Positions 6,844 to 16,676 of a stretch of DNA of 23,186 bases are shown piece by piece. The notes below the pieces were generated by a model. The model was not told the DNA's origin. It did no database searches and saw only the letters and a program-made list of their open reading frames with translations. Each line of letters opens with the position of its first letter. Position 1 is the stretch's first letter. This stretch comes from Calditrichota bacterium (GTDB taxonomy: Bacteria > Calditrichota > Calditrichia > RBG-13-44-9): positions 1-23,186 of the forward strand of contig JAFGSO010000457.1 of the NCBI GenBank assembly GCA_016934605.1, given 5' to 3'. A program made the position numbers and the translations under genes.

Positions 6844-9800
6844 TCATTTAATCAGGGCCATTTTTCTGGTTTGTTTAAATTCTCCTGCCTGCAGTTGATA
6901 TAGATATATGCCACTTGGTATATGGGAAGCATCCCAGTTGAAAGAATGGGAACCTGCTTTTAATCTGCCACGATAAAGAGAAGCGATATTCTGCCCGAGA
7001 ATATCATAAATTTTCAACGATACATCACAGCTTATGGGCAAATCAACCTGAATACTGGTCCAGGGATTAAAGGGATTCGGATAATTCTGGTATAAAAAAT
7101 ACCGGGATATGAGTTCTGGCTGTGTGGCTTCTCTATCTTCCAGAGATACTAAACCTGCTCCAAGGAAGATGGCAATTTGATTAAATGTACCAATCCAAAG
7201 ATTATCAGAATGATCCATCGTTAAAGTTAGAATTAAATTTTCAGGCAATCCAGAGTTTGTAGTATCAAATACTTCCCAACGGTTACCATCATATTTTGTC
7301 AATCCAGCATATGTCCCCAGCCAGATGATATTGTTTCGATCGATATATATAGAAAATATATATTCAGCAGGTAATCCGGAATTAGAAGAATTGTATATCC
7401 ACCAATTTATATCATCGAAAAAAGTAAGACCACCAGTGGTCCCAAACCACTTGTTCCCGAGTGAGTCAACTCCTATGCAAGTTACATTGTTAGAAGAAAG
7501 TCCTGAATTGAATACATTATAAATAATCCAATTCTGGTCATCAAATTTTGAAATTCCAGCATTCTCGGTTCCAATCCATTTATTATTCTGATTATCGACG
7601 CTAATGCATTTTATATGATTTGCCGGTAAGTCCGAATTAGAGGTATCATAAACCGTCCATACGTTATTATCGAATTTCGCCAGTCCTTCATCTGTTCCAA
7701 TCCACTTGACGTCATTCTGATCAATGCAAATGGCTGTAATTTGATCACTTGGCAATCCTGAATTTATTGAATTATATACCGTCCAATCTTTTCCATCGCA
7801 TTCAGCAACACCCCCACCACCTGGGATCCAGAGTTTATCTATTCCAACCCAAATATGATTCTGATTGTCAACGGCTATAGCACGAACCCAACCTGCGGGA
7901 ATTTCAGAATTCTGCCAGTTATAACTTTTCCAAATGCCTCCGTCATATTTGGTAAGACCATACCAGTGACCGATCCAGCAGGTTCCAAACTTGTCACTAT
8001 TCAATGTCTCTATATCATTGGTAGGAAGACCCGTATTTTCCACACTGTAGATTGACCAGCTCGAATCATCGAACTGAACAATACCATCTCTCTCCGTGCC
8101 AATCCATTTACATCCGAACTGATCTATAAAAATATCGGTAATTTCGGAATTCGGTAAATCAGAATTGGTCTGAGTATACCATGTCCAGGTGCTTCCATCG
8201 AATCTGGCCAGGTAAGTAATATTACCAACCGCTCCGAATCCAATCCATTTGTTACCGTTATCATCAATCGCAATGCTGCGGATATCATTGGTGGGTATGG
8301 CCGAATTAAAGGTGCTGTAAATTGTCCAGTTAAATCCGTCGATAACGGCTATACCTCCCTCTCTGGTACCTATCCATATGTTGCCATTATCTTCAATCGT
8401 GATTGTCTGAACATCATTGTCAGGCAAAGGAGATCTGGAACTGTCATAAAGAGTCCATACTGTTCCATCGAACTCGACCAATCCATATTGAGTCAGCAGC
8501 CATTTATGACCCAGAGAATCAATTGCAATTTTCCTGATATCATTATCCGGCAAACCGGTATTCCGGGTATTAAAGCCTTTCCAGTCAGTTCCATCATAAT
8601 AAAGTAATCCCTCACGGGAGGTTCCAATCCATCTCCTGTCCTGTCGGGCAAGCATGGTTTGAAAAATTTCTTCCTCAGATAAACCAAAATCTGATGATGG
8701 ATAATGACTCCAATTAGTGCCATCGAATCTGCTCACACCTCCGGCATGAGTACCAATCCATTTATTACCAAGGCTGTCAATGGTTATAAATTCCACATTA
8801 TCATCGGGTAATCCTGAATTAGAACTGTTATAGAAACGCCAAGTATTTCCATTAAATACCGCAATCCCGTAACCTACAAGACTGGGATACCACCATCCGG
8901 TCCAGCCATAAATGGCTGCCCAGACATCGCCATTTACATCGATGGCAATTGTGTAGACGCCATTAGCCGGCAGATCTGAATTAGAGCTGTCATACACCAC
9001 GCAGTTATTTCCATCAAACATGGCAAGACCACTGTCTGCTGTTCCTATCCACTTGTTTCCATCACTGTCAATGGCCATTGATCTGATATTATTATCCGGC
9101 AATCCTGAATTCAGATGATTATAAATGGTCCAATCGGTGTTATCAAAAAATGCTAATCCGCCAGCTGTCCCTATCCACTTGTCTGCATTCTGGTCCAGTA
9201 CAAGCGCCGTAATCCTGTTATCCGGTAAATCGGAATTAACTGTATCATAGACCGTCCAGCTATTATCATCAAATGTAGCCAGCCCTCCTCCGTCTGTACC
9301 CAGCCATTTTTTCCCATTATGATCGATTTCCAGGGAAGTAATGGTGTTATGCGGTATTCCCGAGTTTGCATCATTATATACCTCCCAGACTAAACCATCA
9401 TGTTTTACCAGCCCGGCTCCTCCGGTACCAATCCATTCAGTATCTGAATTATCAACAGCAATCACCCGAATATCATTTCCTGGGAGGCCAGTATTTGCAG
9501 TTGTGTATACATTCCAGGTAGTATCATTGTATTCGACTAATCCACCGGCACAGATCCATTTTGTATCATTCTGATCTATGGCCATAGACAGAATATCATT
9601 GTTAGGTATTCCTGAATTATTAACATTGTAGGTGAACCATTCATGACCATCAAAGCTTGACAAACCACCACCTTGTGTACCAGTCCATATATTATCAGTC
9701 CTGTCAATTAATAAACTGGTAATATGATTGGCTAATAAGCCGGAATTTGTGGTGTTGTATACCTTCCAGTGGGTTCCGTCGAATCTGGCGATTCCGCTTT

Positions 9801-9966
9801 CAGTTCCGATCCATTTATTTTCCGATTGATCGATACTGATAGCCGTAATATGATTTGAAGGTAATCCGATGGTATCGGCGTTAAGTACCAGCCATTGGGG
9901 ATTTGACTGAGCCAACAAATTCATAGAAATTATATTGGTGAATATAAGACAAATGATTTTTATCAT
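6844..9966 (-). CDS. Secreted Reg_prop beta-propeller protein with T9SS sorting domain
   Basis: 1040 residues from the ATG at 9966. GAGGG lies five bases upstream; the in-frame GTG at 9978 overlaps that site and is not the start. Signal peptide MIKIICLIFTNIISMNLLAQ. The body is made of about 43-residue repeats with the signature NKWIGT-GG-L--FDG--W-VYNT-NSGLP-N-I--IAID, the two-component-regulator propeller (Reg_prop) repeat. I count 20 full repeats plus a half repeat at each end that would complete one another, giving 21 blades. No membrane segment, kinase or DNA-binding domain follows, unlike the hybrid two-component sensors where this repeat is best known. The last 80 or so residues are a type A sorting domain (YPNPFNP, ending RKMALIK). 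Probably a surface or secreted binding protein; ligand unknown. Confidence 0.85.
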   Translation of the reverse strand: MIKIICLIFTNIISMNLLAQSNPQWLVLNADTIGLPSNHITAISIDQSENKWIGTESGIARFDGTHWKVYNTTNSGLLANHITSLLIDRTDNIWTGTQGGGLSSFDGHEWFTYNVNNSGIPNNDILSMAIDQNDTKWICAGGLVEYNDTTWNVYTTANTGLPGNDIRVIAVDNSDTEWIGTGGAGLVKHDGLVWEVYNDANSGIPHNTITSLEIDHNGKKWLGTDGGGLATFDDNSWTVYDTVNSDLPDNRITALVLDQNADKWIGTAGGLAFFDNTDWTIYNHLNSGLPDNNIRSMAIDSDGNKWIGTADSGLAMFDGNNCVVYDSSNSDLPANGVYTIAIDVNGDVWAAIYGWTGWWYPSLVGYGIAVFNGNTWRFYNSSNSGLPDDNVEFITIDSLGNKWIGTHAGGVSRFDGTNWSHYPSSDFGLSEEEIFQTMLARQDRRWIGTSREGLLYYDGTDWKGFNTRNTGLPDNDIRKIAIDSLGHKWLLTQYGLVEFDGTVWTLYDSSRSPLPDNDVQTITIEDNGNIWIGTREGGIAVIDGFNWTIYSTFNSAIPTNDIRSIAIDDNGNKWIGFGAVGNITYLARFDGSTWTWYTQTNSDLPNSEITDIFIDQFGCKWIGTERDGIVQFDDSSWSIYSVENTGLPTNDIETLNSDKFGTCWIGHWYGLTKYDGGIWKSYNWQNSEIPAGWVRAIAVDNQNHIWVGIDKLWIPGGGGVAECDGKDWTVYNSINSGLPSDQITAICIDQNDVKWIGTDEGLAKFDNNVWTVYDTSNSDLPANHIKCISVDNQNNKWIGTENAGISKFDDQNWIIYNVFNSGLSSNNVTCIGVDSLGNKWFGTTGGLTFFDDINWWIYNSSNSGLPAEYIFSIYIDRNNIIWLGTYAGLTKYDGNRWEVFDTTNSGLPENLILTLTMDHSDNLWIGTFNQIAIFLGAGLVSLEDREATQPELISRYFLYQNYPNPFNPWTSIQVDLPISCDVSLKIYDILGQNIASLYRGRLKAGSHSFNWDASHIPSGIYLYQLQAGEFKQTRKMALIK

Positions 9967-10056
9967 TGTGACCCTCACTCTTTTTTAAAATCTAACTTCA
10001 AAAATTAAATCCGTTTTTATCAATCATATAAAAATCACAATTTACATGATTATTAT

Positions 10057-13000
10057 TTATCTCCCTGCACAGTTTGTCCAATCCAGAATATTTGCCCAGA
10101 TATCGTATCCATTCGCCTCAACACGATTATCTGTCCAGGTATTATAAATTCTTTCATTCCATAACTTTACTCTTGACCCGGATTGAACTCCTTCGGTTAT
10201 ATTTGTGACCAGAAAATTCTGACCCAGAGGAATTCCATTCCTGTCATAACATTGCGCATAAATATCCGGGCTGGTATTACGCTCATCCGTCCAGGAGATG
10301 ATGAAATTCCCCTGATCATCTGAGGATACACAGACAGACATTTGATCCGTAATTCCGGTATCATCATTCACCCTGAAGTTGGAACCTATTATGGTTCCAT
10401 CGCTGGCATAACGCTGCGCATAAATATCAGCATCTCCATTCCGATAATCAGACCAGGTAATTACAAAATTTCCTAAAGCATCCATACAAATATCCGGTGA
10501 ACCTTGAGATTCACCAGTCTGGTCATCATTAACTCTAAAATTTATACCCACAGGAATTCCATTACTGCCGTACAACTGTGCGTAAACATCATAATCTCCA
10601 TTTCGCCGATCCCGCCAGGTAATTGCAAAATTGTTATTATCGCCCGTAGATATTTCAGGTGCATATTGATGTGCAGTTCCGGTATCATCACTCACTTTGA
10701 AATTTGGGCCGATGGGACTGCCACCGAGGAAATAGCGTTGTGCATATATATCACTATTACGGCCATCTTCCCAGGTAATTACATAGTTACCTATTGAATC
10801 AATATCCACAGATGGTCCCCGGACAGAAGCACTTCCTGAAACATCATTGACTCTGAAGTTATTGCCGAAAGGAACATTGTAGCTTATATAGTGTTGCGCA
10901 AAAATATCAGGACCGTCTACATTCCGATAATCCACCCAGGTTACAACGTGATTGGCTCCGGCATTCATCGCTATTGCCGGATATTCCTGTCTAAACTCAT
11001 TTTGATCATCATTGATTATAAAGTTCATATCCAGCAGACTGCCATTGCTGGCATACCACTGGCCATAAATATCTTCATTTCCGTTGCGCCCATCCTGCCA
11101 GATGACCAAAAAATTACCATCGCTATCGGTTGAAATATCTGAATTGACCTGCTCTGGACCTCCTGCCATATCATTCACCCGGAAATTGGAACCGACTTTA
11201 TTTCCATTGCTGTCATAGCGCTGTGAGTAAATGTCACGATCAACATTTCTGGTATCTGTCCAGCATAGCACCAGAGAATTATCATCATTCAGAGAAATTC
11301 TGGACGCGCTCTCCAGATAGTCGCCTGAAACATCATTCACCGTAAAAGGACTGCCAAGAGGATTTACATTATTATCAAAGATTCTTACCACAATATTATC
11401 ATTTTTTATATTACCAATCTCAGGATCCAGCCAGGTAACAGCAAACTGACCTGATTGATTCATAGAAACAGATGCCCCGCTATGCATTGCTGTTCCCAGA
11501 TCATCATTAATATTGAAATTAGGACCTATGGGAATACCATCACTGGAGTAGCGCTGAGCGTAAATATCACTCTCAACCATGGTTGCATTTCGATGATCCT
11601 TCCAGCAAATAATGAAATTCCCTTGTGCATCATTTGAAATAGTTCCTCCATATTGGTTTTCTGTCCCCGGATCATCGTTCACTCTGAAATTTGGCCCGCG
11701 CGGGCTGCCATCATCGGTAAAACGCTGAGCATAAATATCCCAGTCCCCATTTCGTTCATCCTGCCAGGTGATCACAAAATTACCCTGGGGATCCATCGAA
11801 ATATGTGGATTCCACCGCCGGCCGCTTACCGTATCATCGCTGACTTTAAAATTATTGCCCAGAGGCATTCCGTCACCGGTAAAACGTTGCGCATAAATAA
11901 AATACTTGTCACTGACAGGATCGCTCCAGGCCTGCCATGCAATTATAAAATTGCCATTGGTATCAGTCGAGATCTTCGCAGATCCCTGAGACCAATATCC
12001 AAAATCCTGGTTGACTTTGAAATTTTTTCCCAGCGGCTGTCCGTACATTGAATACCGTTGAGCATAAATATTCAAATTACTACACCAGATGATAATAAAA
12101 TTACCCTGGTCATCCATGGCAACATCAGCTGAACTTTTGCGGCTGTTCTGATCATCATTCACCCGAAAATTAGGTCCAATGGCACTGCCATCGCTACTGA
12201 ATCGCTGCGCATAAATCTCCCGCAATCCGTTCCGTGTATCTGCCCAGACAACCACAAAATTGCCACTACCGTCTGAGGCGAGGGAAGACCATTCCTGATC
12301 AGAACCACTGATTCCCCCATTTTCATTCACCTGAAAATCGGGGACAGTTAATATCAAATTATCGGTAGTGAACGTGGCCCGGTATTCCTCTTCCAGATGA
12401 TATCCCTGTAAATCGATCACCTCAGTGGTAACCACGATGGTGTAAGCTGCCAGCACCTCCAGCGAGTCCAGTGGATCGATATAGGCTACCGTGTTCCCTG
12501 AAAGGAATCCAACATCTGCCGGTACCCGCTTGCCCAGACTGTCCAGTAAAAACAGGCTATGGCTGGTGACATCTTCTGTCCGGACCGGTTCGGAAAAATA
12601 AATCCGGACGATCACGTCCAGGATGATATCCTTATCGCCATTAGTCGGCTTGGAATTGATCACCACCGGCGCCACTGTTTCGGGAGGCAGTAACTCTTGC
12701 AGGGCACTGACCGGTTGATCCTCCCGGCAGAGGGTCATACTCAACCAGTCTCCCTCTCTGGCCTGTATCTTCATCAGTGGGAAACTGCCATCGGGACTGA
12801 CATCGGTATAGACCTTGCTGTCAATCCGGTGATTGGTCACCAGAATCCTCAGCAATCCCTCGGTGTCATTGATCACCGCACCGGGACGGCCAAAAATGAA
12901 CACAAAGCCGGAATCACTCACCTCGGAGATGCGGACATCATCCGGTCGGAAAAACTGAGGAAGACAGCTGACACCGATATCAAACTGCAGCGGGCTCGAG

Positions 13001-13683
13001 GACACGGTCACATGTTCTTGTTCAAACGGCTCAATATACGGTGAGGTGGCACGGATGGTGACCCGTACATTCCCTGGTTTTGAAAATTGACTCTTCTTAT
13101 GAACAATAGCCCGCTGTATGCCGGAAGGCGCACCCACCAGTCCATCCAGCAGGACCATCTTGCGGGTCTTTACATACTCCGGTGTCCGTAAGCGGTAAAA
13201 ATAGAGGCCCGCTGCGACACCGATTCCCGCATCATTGGTCCCGTCCCATTCCACCGCATAGATATCTCCGGACATCTGTTCATTGACCAGGGAGCGTATC
13301 TTCTGTCCCAGGACATTGTAGATGTCCAGGCGAACATGAGAACTCCGCGGGAGTTGAAACTGAATCAGGGTGGCGGGATTGAAGGGATTTGGATAGTTCT
13401 GAAACAGCTGAAATTCTGAAGGGAGCCGGTCTTTATCCCGGGGCAGACCCGTTAATATAGTCATAGTCAGGCAATAGTGGCCATCGCTGCCGGTGAAGGC
13501 CCATCTGCTTTTCGTGGTATCTGTCTCATCAATGGCTTCCACCCGCACCCCTTCCAGCGGTAATCCGGAACTGTTCTCGGTCACCACGCCCTTGATGGTG
13601 ACCTGTGAAAAGTTCTGACCGAACAGGTAAGCGGGAATTATCCCTACAAAATAAAAAACGATCGCTAATTTTAAAAATTTCAT
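10057..13683 (-). CDS. Large exported protein: regulatory-like, internal sorting-like, Big_5 and 14 tandem propeller-like repeats
   Basis: 1208 residues from the ATG at 13683, which has GAGGGGAG about seven bases upstream; the in-frame ATG at 13704 lacks this and would bury the signal peptide (MKFLKLAIVFYFVGIIPAYL). Domains: carboxypeptidase-regulatory-like about 24-74; FlgD/T9SS-sorting-like Ig domain about 89-182 with YPNPFNP at 97-103, ending TRKMVLLDG instead of at the protein terminus; a second beta domain about 210-330; Big_5 (SbsA-like) Ig domain about 335-441; then 14 repeats of about 54 residues with the pattern NFRVNDD, GNFVITW-D-RNGD-DIYAQRY-SDG-PIG to the end. There is no C-terminal sorting domain. 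The N-terminal 440 residues are paralogous to those of the gene at 13806-16676. Probably a periplasmic or surface structural or binding protein. Confidence 0.85.
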   Translation of the reverse strand: MKFLKLAIVFYFVGIIPAYLFGQNFSQVTIKGVVTENSSGLPLEGVRVEAIDETDTTKSRWAFTGSDGHYCLTMTILTGLPRDKDRLPSEFQLFQNYPNPFNPATLIQFQLPRSSHVRLDIYNVLGQKIRSLVNEQMSGDIYAVEWDGTNDAGIGVAAGLYFYRLRTPEYVKTRKMVLLDGLVGAPSGIQRAIVHKKSQFSKPGNVRVTIRATSPYIEPFEQEHVTVSSSPLQFDIGVSCLPQFFRPDDVRISEVSDSGFVFIFGRPGAVINDTEGLLRILVTNHRIDSKVYTDVSPDGSFPLMKIQAREGDWLSMTLCREDQPVSALQELLPPETVAPVVINSKPTNGDKDIILDVIVRIYFSEPVRTEDVTSHSLFLLDSLGKRVPADVGFLSGNTVAYIDPLDSLEVLAAYTIVVTTEVIDLQGYHLEEEYRATFTTDNLILTVPDFQVNENGGISGSDQEWSSLASDGSGNFVVVWADTRNGLREIYAQRFSSDGSAIGPNFRVNDDQNSRKSSADVAMDDQGNFIIIWCSNLNIYAQRYSMYGQPLGKNFKVNQDFGYWSQGSAKISTDTNGNFIIAWQAWSDPVSDKYFIYAQRFTGDGMPLGNNFKVSDDTVSGRRWNPHISMDPQGNFVITWQDERNGDWDIYAQRFTDDGSPRGPNFRVNDDPGTENQYGGTISNDAQGNFIICWKDHRNATMVESDIYAQRYSSDGIPIGPNFNINDDLGTAMHSGASVSMNQSGQFAVTWLDPEIGNIKNDNIVVRIFDNNVNPLGSPFTVNDVSGDYLESASRISLNDDNSLVLCWTDTRNVDRDIYSQRYDSNGNKVGSNFRVNDMAGGPEQVNSDISTDSDGNFLVIWQDGRNGNEDIYGQWYASNGSLLDMNFIINDDQNEFRQEYPAIAMNAGANHVVTWVDYRNVDGPDIFAQHYISYNVPFGNNFRVNDVSGSASVRGPSVDIDSIGNYVITWEDGRNSDIYAQRYFLGGSPIGPNFKVSDDTGTAHQYAPEISTGDNNNFAITWRDRRNGDYDVYAQLYGSNGIPVGINFRVNDDQTGESQGSPDICMDALGNFVITWSDYRNGDADIYAQRYASDGTIIGSNFRVNDDTGITDQMSVCVSSDDQGNFIISWTDERNTSPDIYAQCYDRNGIPLGQNFLVTNITEGVQSGSRVKLWNERIYNTWTDNRVEANGYDIWANILDWTNCAGR

Positions 13684-13746
13684 AATATCACTCCCCTCAA
13701 TCAAGGGACGCTTTTGAATCCTGTCCTATCTGCAAACTCATCCGCC

Positions 13747-13777
13747 TTCCCCCTTCTCTTGAGAAGAGAAGGGGGAA
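13747..13777. repeat. Perfect 14-bp-stem hairpin between paralogous genes
   Basis: TTCCCCCTTCTCTT (13747-13760), loop GAG, AAGAGAAGGGGGAA (13764-13777). It lies in the 122-bp gap between the beta-helix gene and the 14-repeat gene. There is no T-run on the minus strand, so termination is doubtful. The preceding AACTCATCC-CC-TTCCC context recurs in degenerate form at about 16712-16745, upstream of the paralogue. Confidence 0.6.
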
Positions 13778-13805
13778 TTTCCCAAAAGCTGCCAGGGCAA
13801 TTCTG

Positions 13806-16676
13806 TCATTTCCTTCCACCGCTTTTGTTTTCTTCTCCTGCTAAGGAAGAACCCGAGGTTCTTCTTCCCAACCATCCCGCACCACCTGACTTATTCGATA
13901 TAATTGGGGACGACTGTTTTGAATTTATTTCCTTAATAAATTCATGGTTTTTCCGTATCTCCGACAACAAATTGCGAAAACCAGGTCCACCATACGCCCC
14001 CATGTCATTCCGCAGGAAACCCATGGCTGGCCAGAGGGCATAACCAGGATTCTGGGGATCCTCCACATCGCTGTAGACCGGATCGGGATTTCCGGCATCG
14101 ACACAGGGGGAATTCGCTATCAGACAATAAAACAATGTATCCCCCGGACTCTGAACGCTGTGATAAAATAAGGGATTTGTGTTGATATTTCCCTGACCCG
14201 ACCAGCCTCCCTGAACATCGGTATATGATACCTCCATCCTTCCCGACTGAAAACGTATCTGTTGCCCCACTAAAGCAGCACTGTTTCCCCATAGAATACT
14301 GTTCCGGATTCTGGGATAGGCAGAGGTTCCATACGAATCAATCCCCCCGCCATAATAGGCGCTGTTTTCCGAAACAATATTATTAATAATGTGAGGAGCT
14401 GTTGTCTGGGGCAAAAAGCCTGAAAAATAACAAACCGTTATTCCGCCTCCTGCACCCGCCTGATTGTTATCGATGATGTTATTTACAATAAGGGGAGAAC
14501 AGTTCTCTATGTAGATACCTCCAGCCTCACCATACATATGGGTTCCAGATCCATGTGATTCATTATTGCTAATTCTGTTTCCGGATACTACCACCTTTCC
14601 CTGGCAGTACAGGATACCCATACCCCCACCGGCAGCCAGTTGACTGGAATTATAAATATTTTTTTCGATAATATTGTCCATTATAAAGATAGTATCCGGA
14701 GCACTCCACAGATACACACTCATCCCGGCACCCGGTCCCCAGTTGGAATGAATGGTATTATTCCGTATAATATTATTGCGGACGGTAACTGAATTCCCAC
14801 TGACATCGATGCCTGCACCGCCGGCCCAGTTGTAAGGTGAATTAATTGTATTATAACAGATCAGATTGTTTTCTATTATACAATCCGAATATGCTACCGC
14901 AATACCCGCCCCGGCACAGTCATTTTGCTGGCTAGTCAAAATATTATATGTGATTTTATTATTTCTGATGATACAGGCGGAAGAATCAACCAGTATGCCT
15001 CCACCAATCCGGGGAGGTGAATGTGGCAGCTGCATCAACGTACCCGTTCCTCTAAAAATACTGAAACCAATTAGAGCGGTTGAACTGTCTTCACCGGAAA
15101 TAATTCTCACTACAGAAGCACTGTCCGGATTCGCCGGCTGGCTTCCATCAATAATGGTACCGGATATATGAGAGGTATCGCCATCCACCAGAAAATGACT
15201 GGCCAGTATTATCGATTTCCCCTTAAAATTAATATTTTCATAATAATATCCGTTGGCCACCATAACTGTGTCCCCGTCCCTGGCGGAATCAATTCCGGCC
15301 TGGATGGTGGGTACATCTGCCGGCACATGAATGGTGAGCGGATCGTGTAACTCCTCTGTGGTGAATGATGCCGTGTAGATTTCTTCCAGATGCAATCCCT
15401 GCATATCCATTACGTCGGTTGTGACCACAATGTTATATAGGGATGATGGTTCCAGAGAATCTGCGAGTTCCATGTAAGCAATAGTATTCCCGGACATAAA
15501 TCCGACAGTTGCCGGCACTTTCTTTCCCTGATTGTCAGCCAGAAAAATACTCTGATCGATAATATTTTCGGACTGAACCGGTTCGGAGAAATAGATACGA
15601 ACGATCACATCCAGAATAATATCTTTGTCTCCGTTAGTCGGCTTGGAATTTGTTACGACCGGGGCTACTCTTTCCGGTATCAGCAAGTTTTCCAGCGCAC
15701 TGATGGGATTTCCCTCCTGGCAGAGAACCATACTCAGTCTGTCCCATTTCACAGCCAGCAGTTTTACCAGAGGGAAACTGCCGTCGGGATTGACAGATGT
15801 TGACACACTGCAGTCCAAACGGTGATTGGTAACCAGTAATGTTAGCAATCCCTCCATATTATTCGTCACAGCACCCGGAAGACCGGTGATATACACCAAA
15901 CCGGAATCACTCAGTTCGGAAATAATTATTTTCTCAAAATCAAAATAGAGGGGCCTGCAGTTTACCTTAAAGTCAAACTTGAAACCAATGGACGTGGATA
16001 CTGCCACATGTTTTATTTCAAAGGGGAAAATGTTGGGCGAGGTGGCTCGTATGGTTACCATTAAATTATTTTGTTTCTTCAGATTATCATTCCGGATAAG
16101 TGGTGCAGACACATGTCCGCTGACATTGTCCATTTGACCATCCAGCAGAATCATCTTACGGGTTTCTAAAAAGCCGGATGTCTGTAAACGATAGAAATAA
16201 ATTCCCGCAGCCACCCCATGGCCGGCATCATTGGTACAATCCCATTCAACTGTATAGGTATCAGTATCCAGTTTTTTGTTCACCAGAGTGCGTATCTTCT
16301 GTCCCAGGGTGTTATAAATGTCCAGCCGGACATGGGAACTCCGGGGCATCTGGAATTGTATTCTGGTGGACGGATTGAAGGGATTTGGATAATTCTGAAA
16401 CAAACCAAATTCGGATGGTGCCGGCAAGTTTCCACGGCTATTGATGCCGGTAAACATGGTTACTACATACTGTCCGTCAGCACCGGTTATTCCCGAATCC
16501 TTCTGGGTGGTGTCTGCCTCGTTAATCACGACCACCACCACACCGGCAATCGGCAGTCCGGTACTGTTCTCGGTTACACGGCCGTGAATAAATACTTCCG
16601 AAAAAGGCTGAGTGAACAATTGACCGTGAATTACCACCAGAAAGAGGAGAATAATTTGTAAAGTGAATAATCTCAT
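13806..16676 (-). CDS. Exported protein: regulatory-like, internal sorting-like, Big_5 and right-handed beta-helix
   Basis: 956 residues from the ATG at 16676, with GGGAG about eight bases upstream; an in-frame ATG at 16727 would bury the signal peptide (MRLFTLQIILLFLVVIHGQL). Domains: carboxypeptidase-regulatory-like about 26-75; FlgD/T9SS-sorting-like domain about 88-180 with YPNPFNP at 96-102; Big_5 about 335-441, sharing the run SKPTNGDKDIILDVIVRIYF with the neighbour at 10057-13683; beta-helix about 449-905, closely related to that in the gene at 2297-4945 (both have STIQ/PTIQ-GID, NWAGG, GGGMGILYC and ENCSP). It ends about 50 residues after the helix (FLRNDMGAYGGPG) in a low-complexity tail rich in Ser, Gly, Arg and Lys, encoded by repeat-like DNA, and has no C-terminal sorting domain. 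Probably surface or periplasmic, perhaps carbohydrate-binding. Confidence 0.85.
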   Translation of the reverse strand: MRLFTLQIILLFLVVIHGQLFTQPFSEVFIHGRVTENSTGLPIAGVVVVVINEADTTQKDSGITGADGQYVVTMFTGINSRGNLPAPSEFGLFQNYPNPFNPSTRIQFQMPRSSHVRLDIYNTLGQKIRTLVNKKLDTDTYTVEWDCTNDAGHGVAAGIYFYRLQTSGFLETRKMILLDGQMDNVSGHVSAPLIRNDNLKKQNNLMVTIRATSPNIFPFEIKHVAVSTSIGFKFDFKVNCRPLYFDFEKIIISELSDSGLVYITGLPGAVTNNMEGLLTLLVTNHRLDCSVSTSVNPDGSFPLVKLLAVKWDRLSMVLCQEGNPISALENLLIPERVAPVVTNSKPTNGDKDIILDVIVRIYFSEPVQSENIIDQSIFLADNQGKKVPATVGFMSGNTIAYMELADSLEPSSLYNIVVTTDVMDMQGLHLEEIYTASFTTEELHDPLTIHVPADVPTIQAGIDSARDGDTVMVANGYYYENINFKGKSIILASHFLVDGDTSHISGTIIDGSQPANPDSASVVRIISGEDSSTALIGFSIFRGTGTLMQLPHSPPRIGGGILVDSSACIIRNNKITYNILTSQQNDCAGAGIAVAYSDCIIENNLICYNTINSPYNWAGGAGIDVSGNSVTVRNNIIRNNTIHSNWGPGAGMSVYLWSAPDTIFIMDNIIEKNIYNSSQLAAGGGMGILYCQGKVVVSGNRISNNESHGSGTHMYGEAGGIYIENCSPLIVNNIIDNNQAGAGGGITVCYFSGFLPQTTAPHIINNIVSENSAYYGGGIDSYGTSAYPRIRNSILWGNSAALVGQQIRFQSGRMEVSYTDVQGGWSGQGNINTNPLFYHSVQSPGDTLFYCLIANSPCVDAGNPDPVYSDVEDPQNPGYALWPAMGFLRNDMGAYGGPGFRNLLSEIRKNHEFIKEINSKQSSPIISNKSGGAGWLGRRTSGSSLAGEENKSGGRK

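Noticed and set aside
9967..9978. GTG at 9978 as start of the Reg_prop gene
   Set aside because: It overlaps the GAGGG ribosome site of the ATG at 9966.
16218..16661. 147-codon plus-strand frame
   Set aside because: Antisense to the sorting-like and regulatory-like domains of the beta-helix protein.
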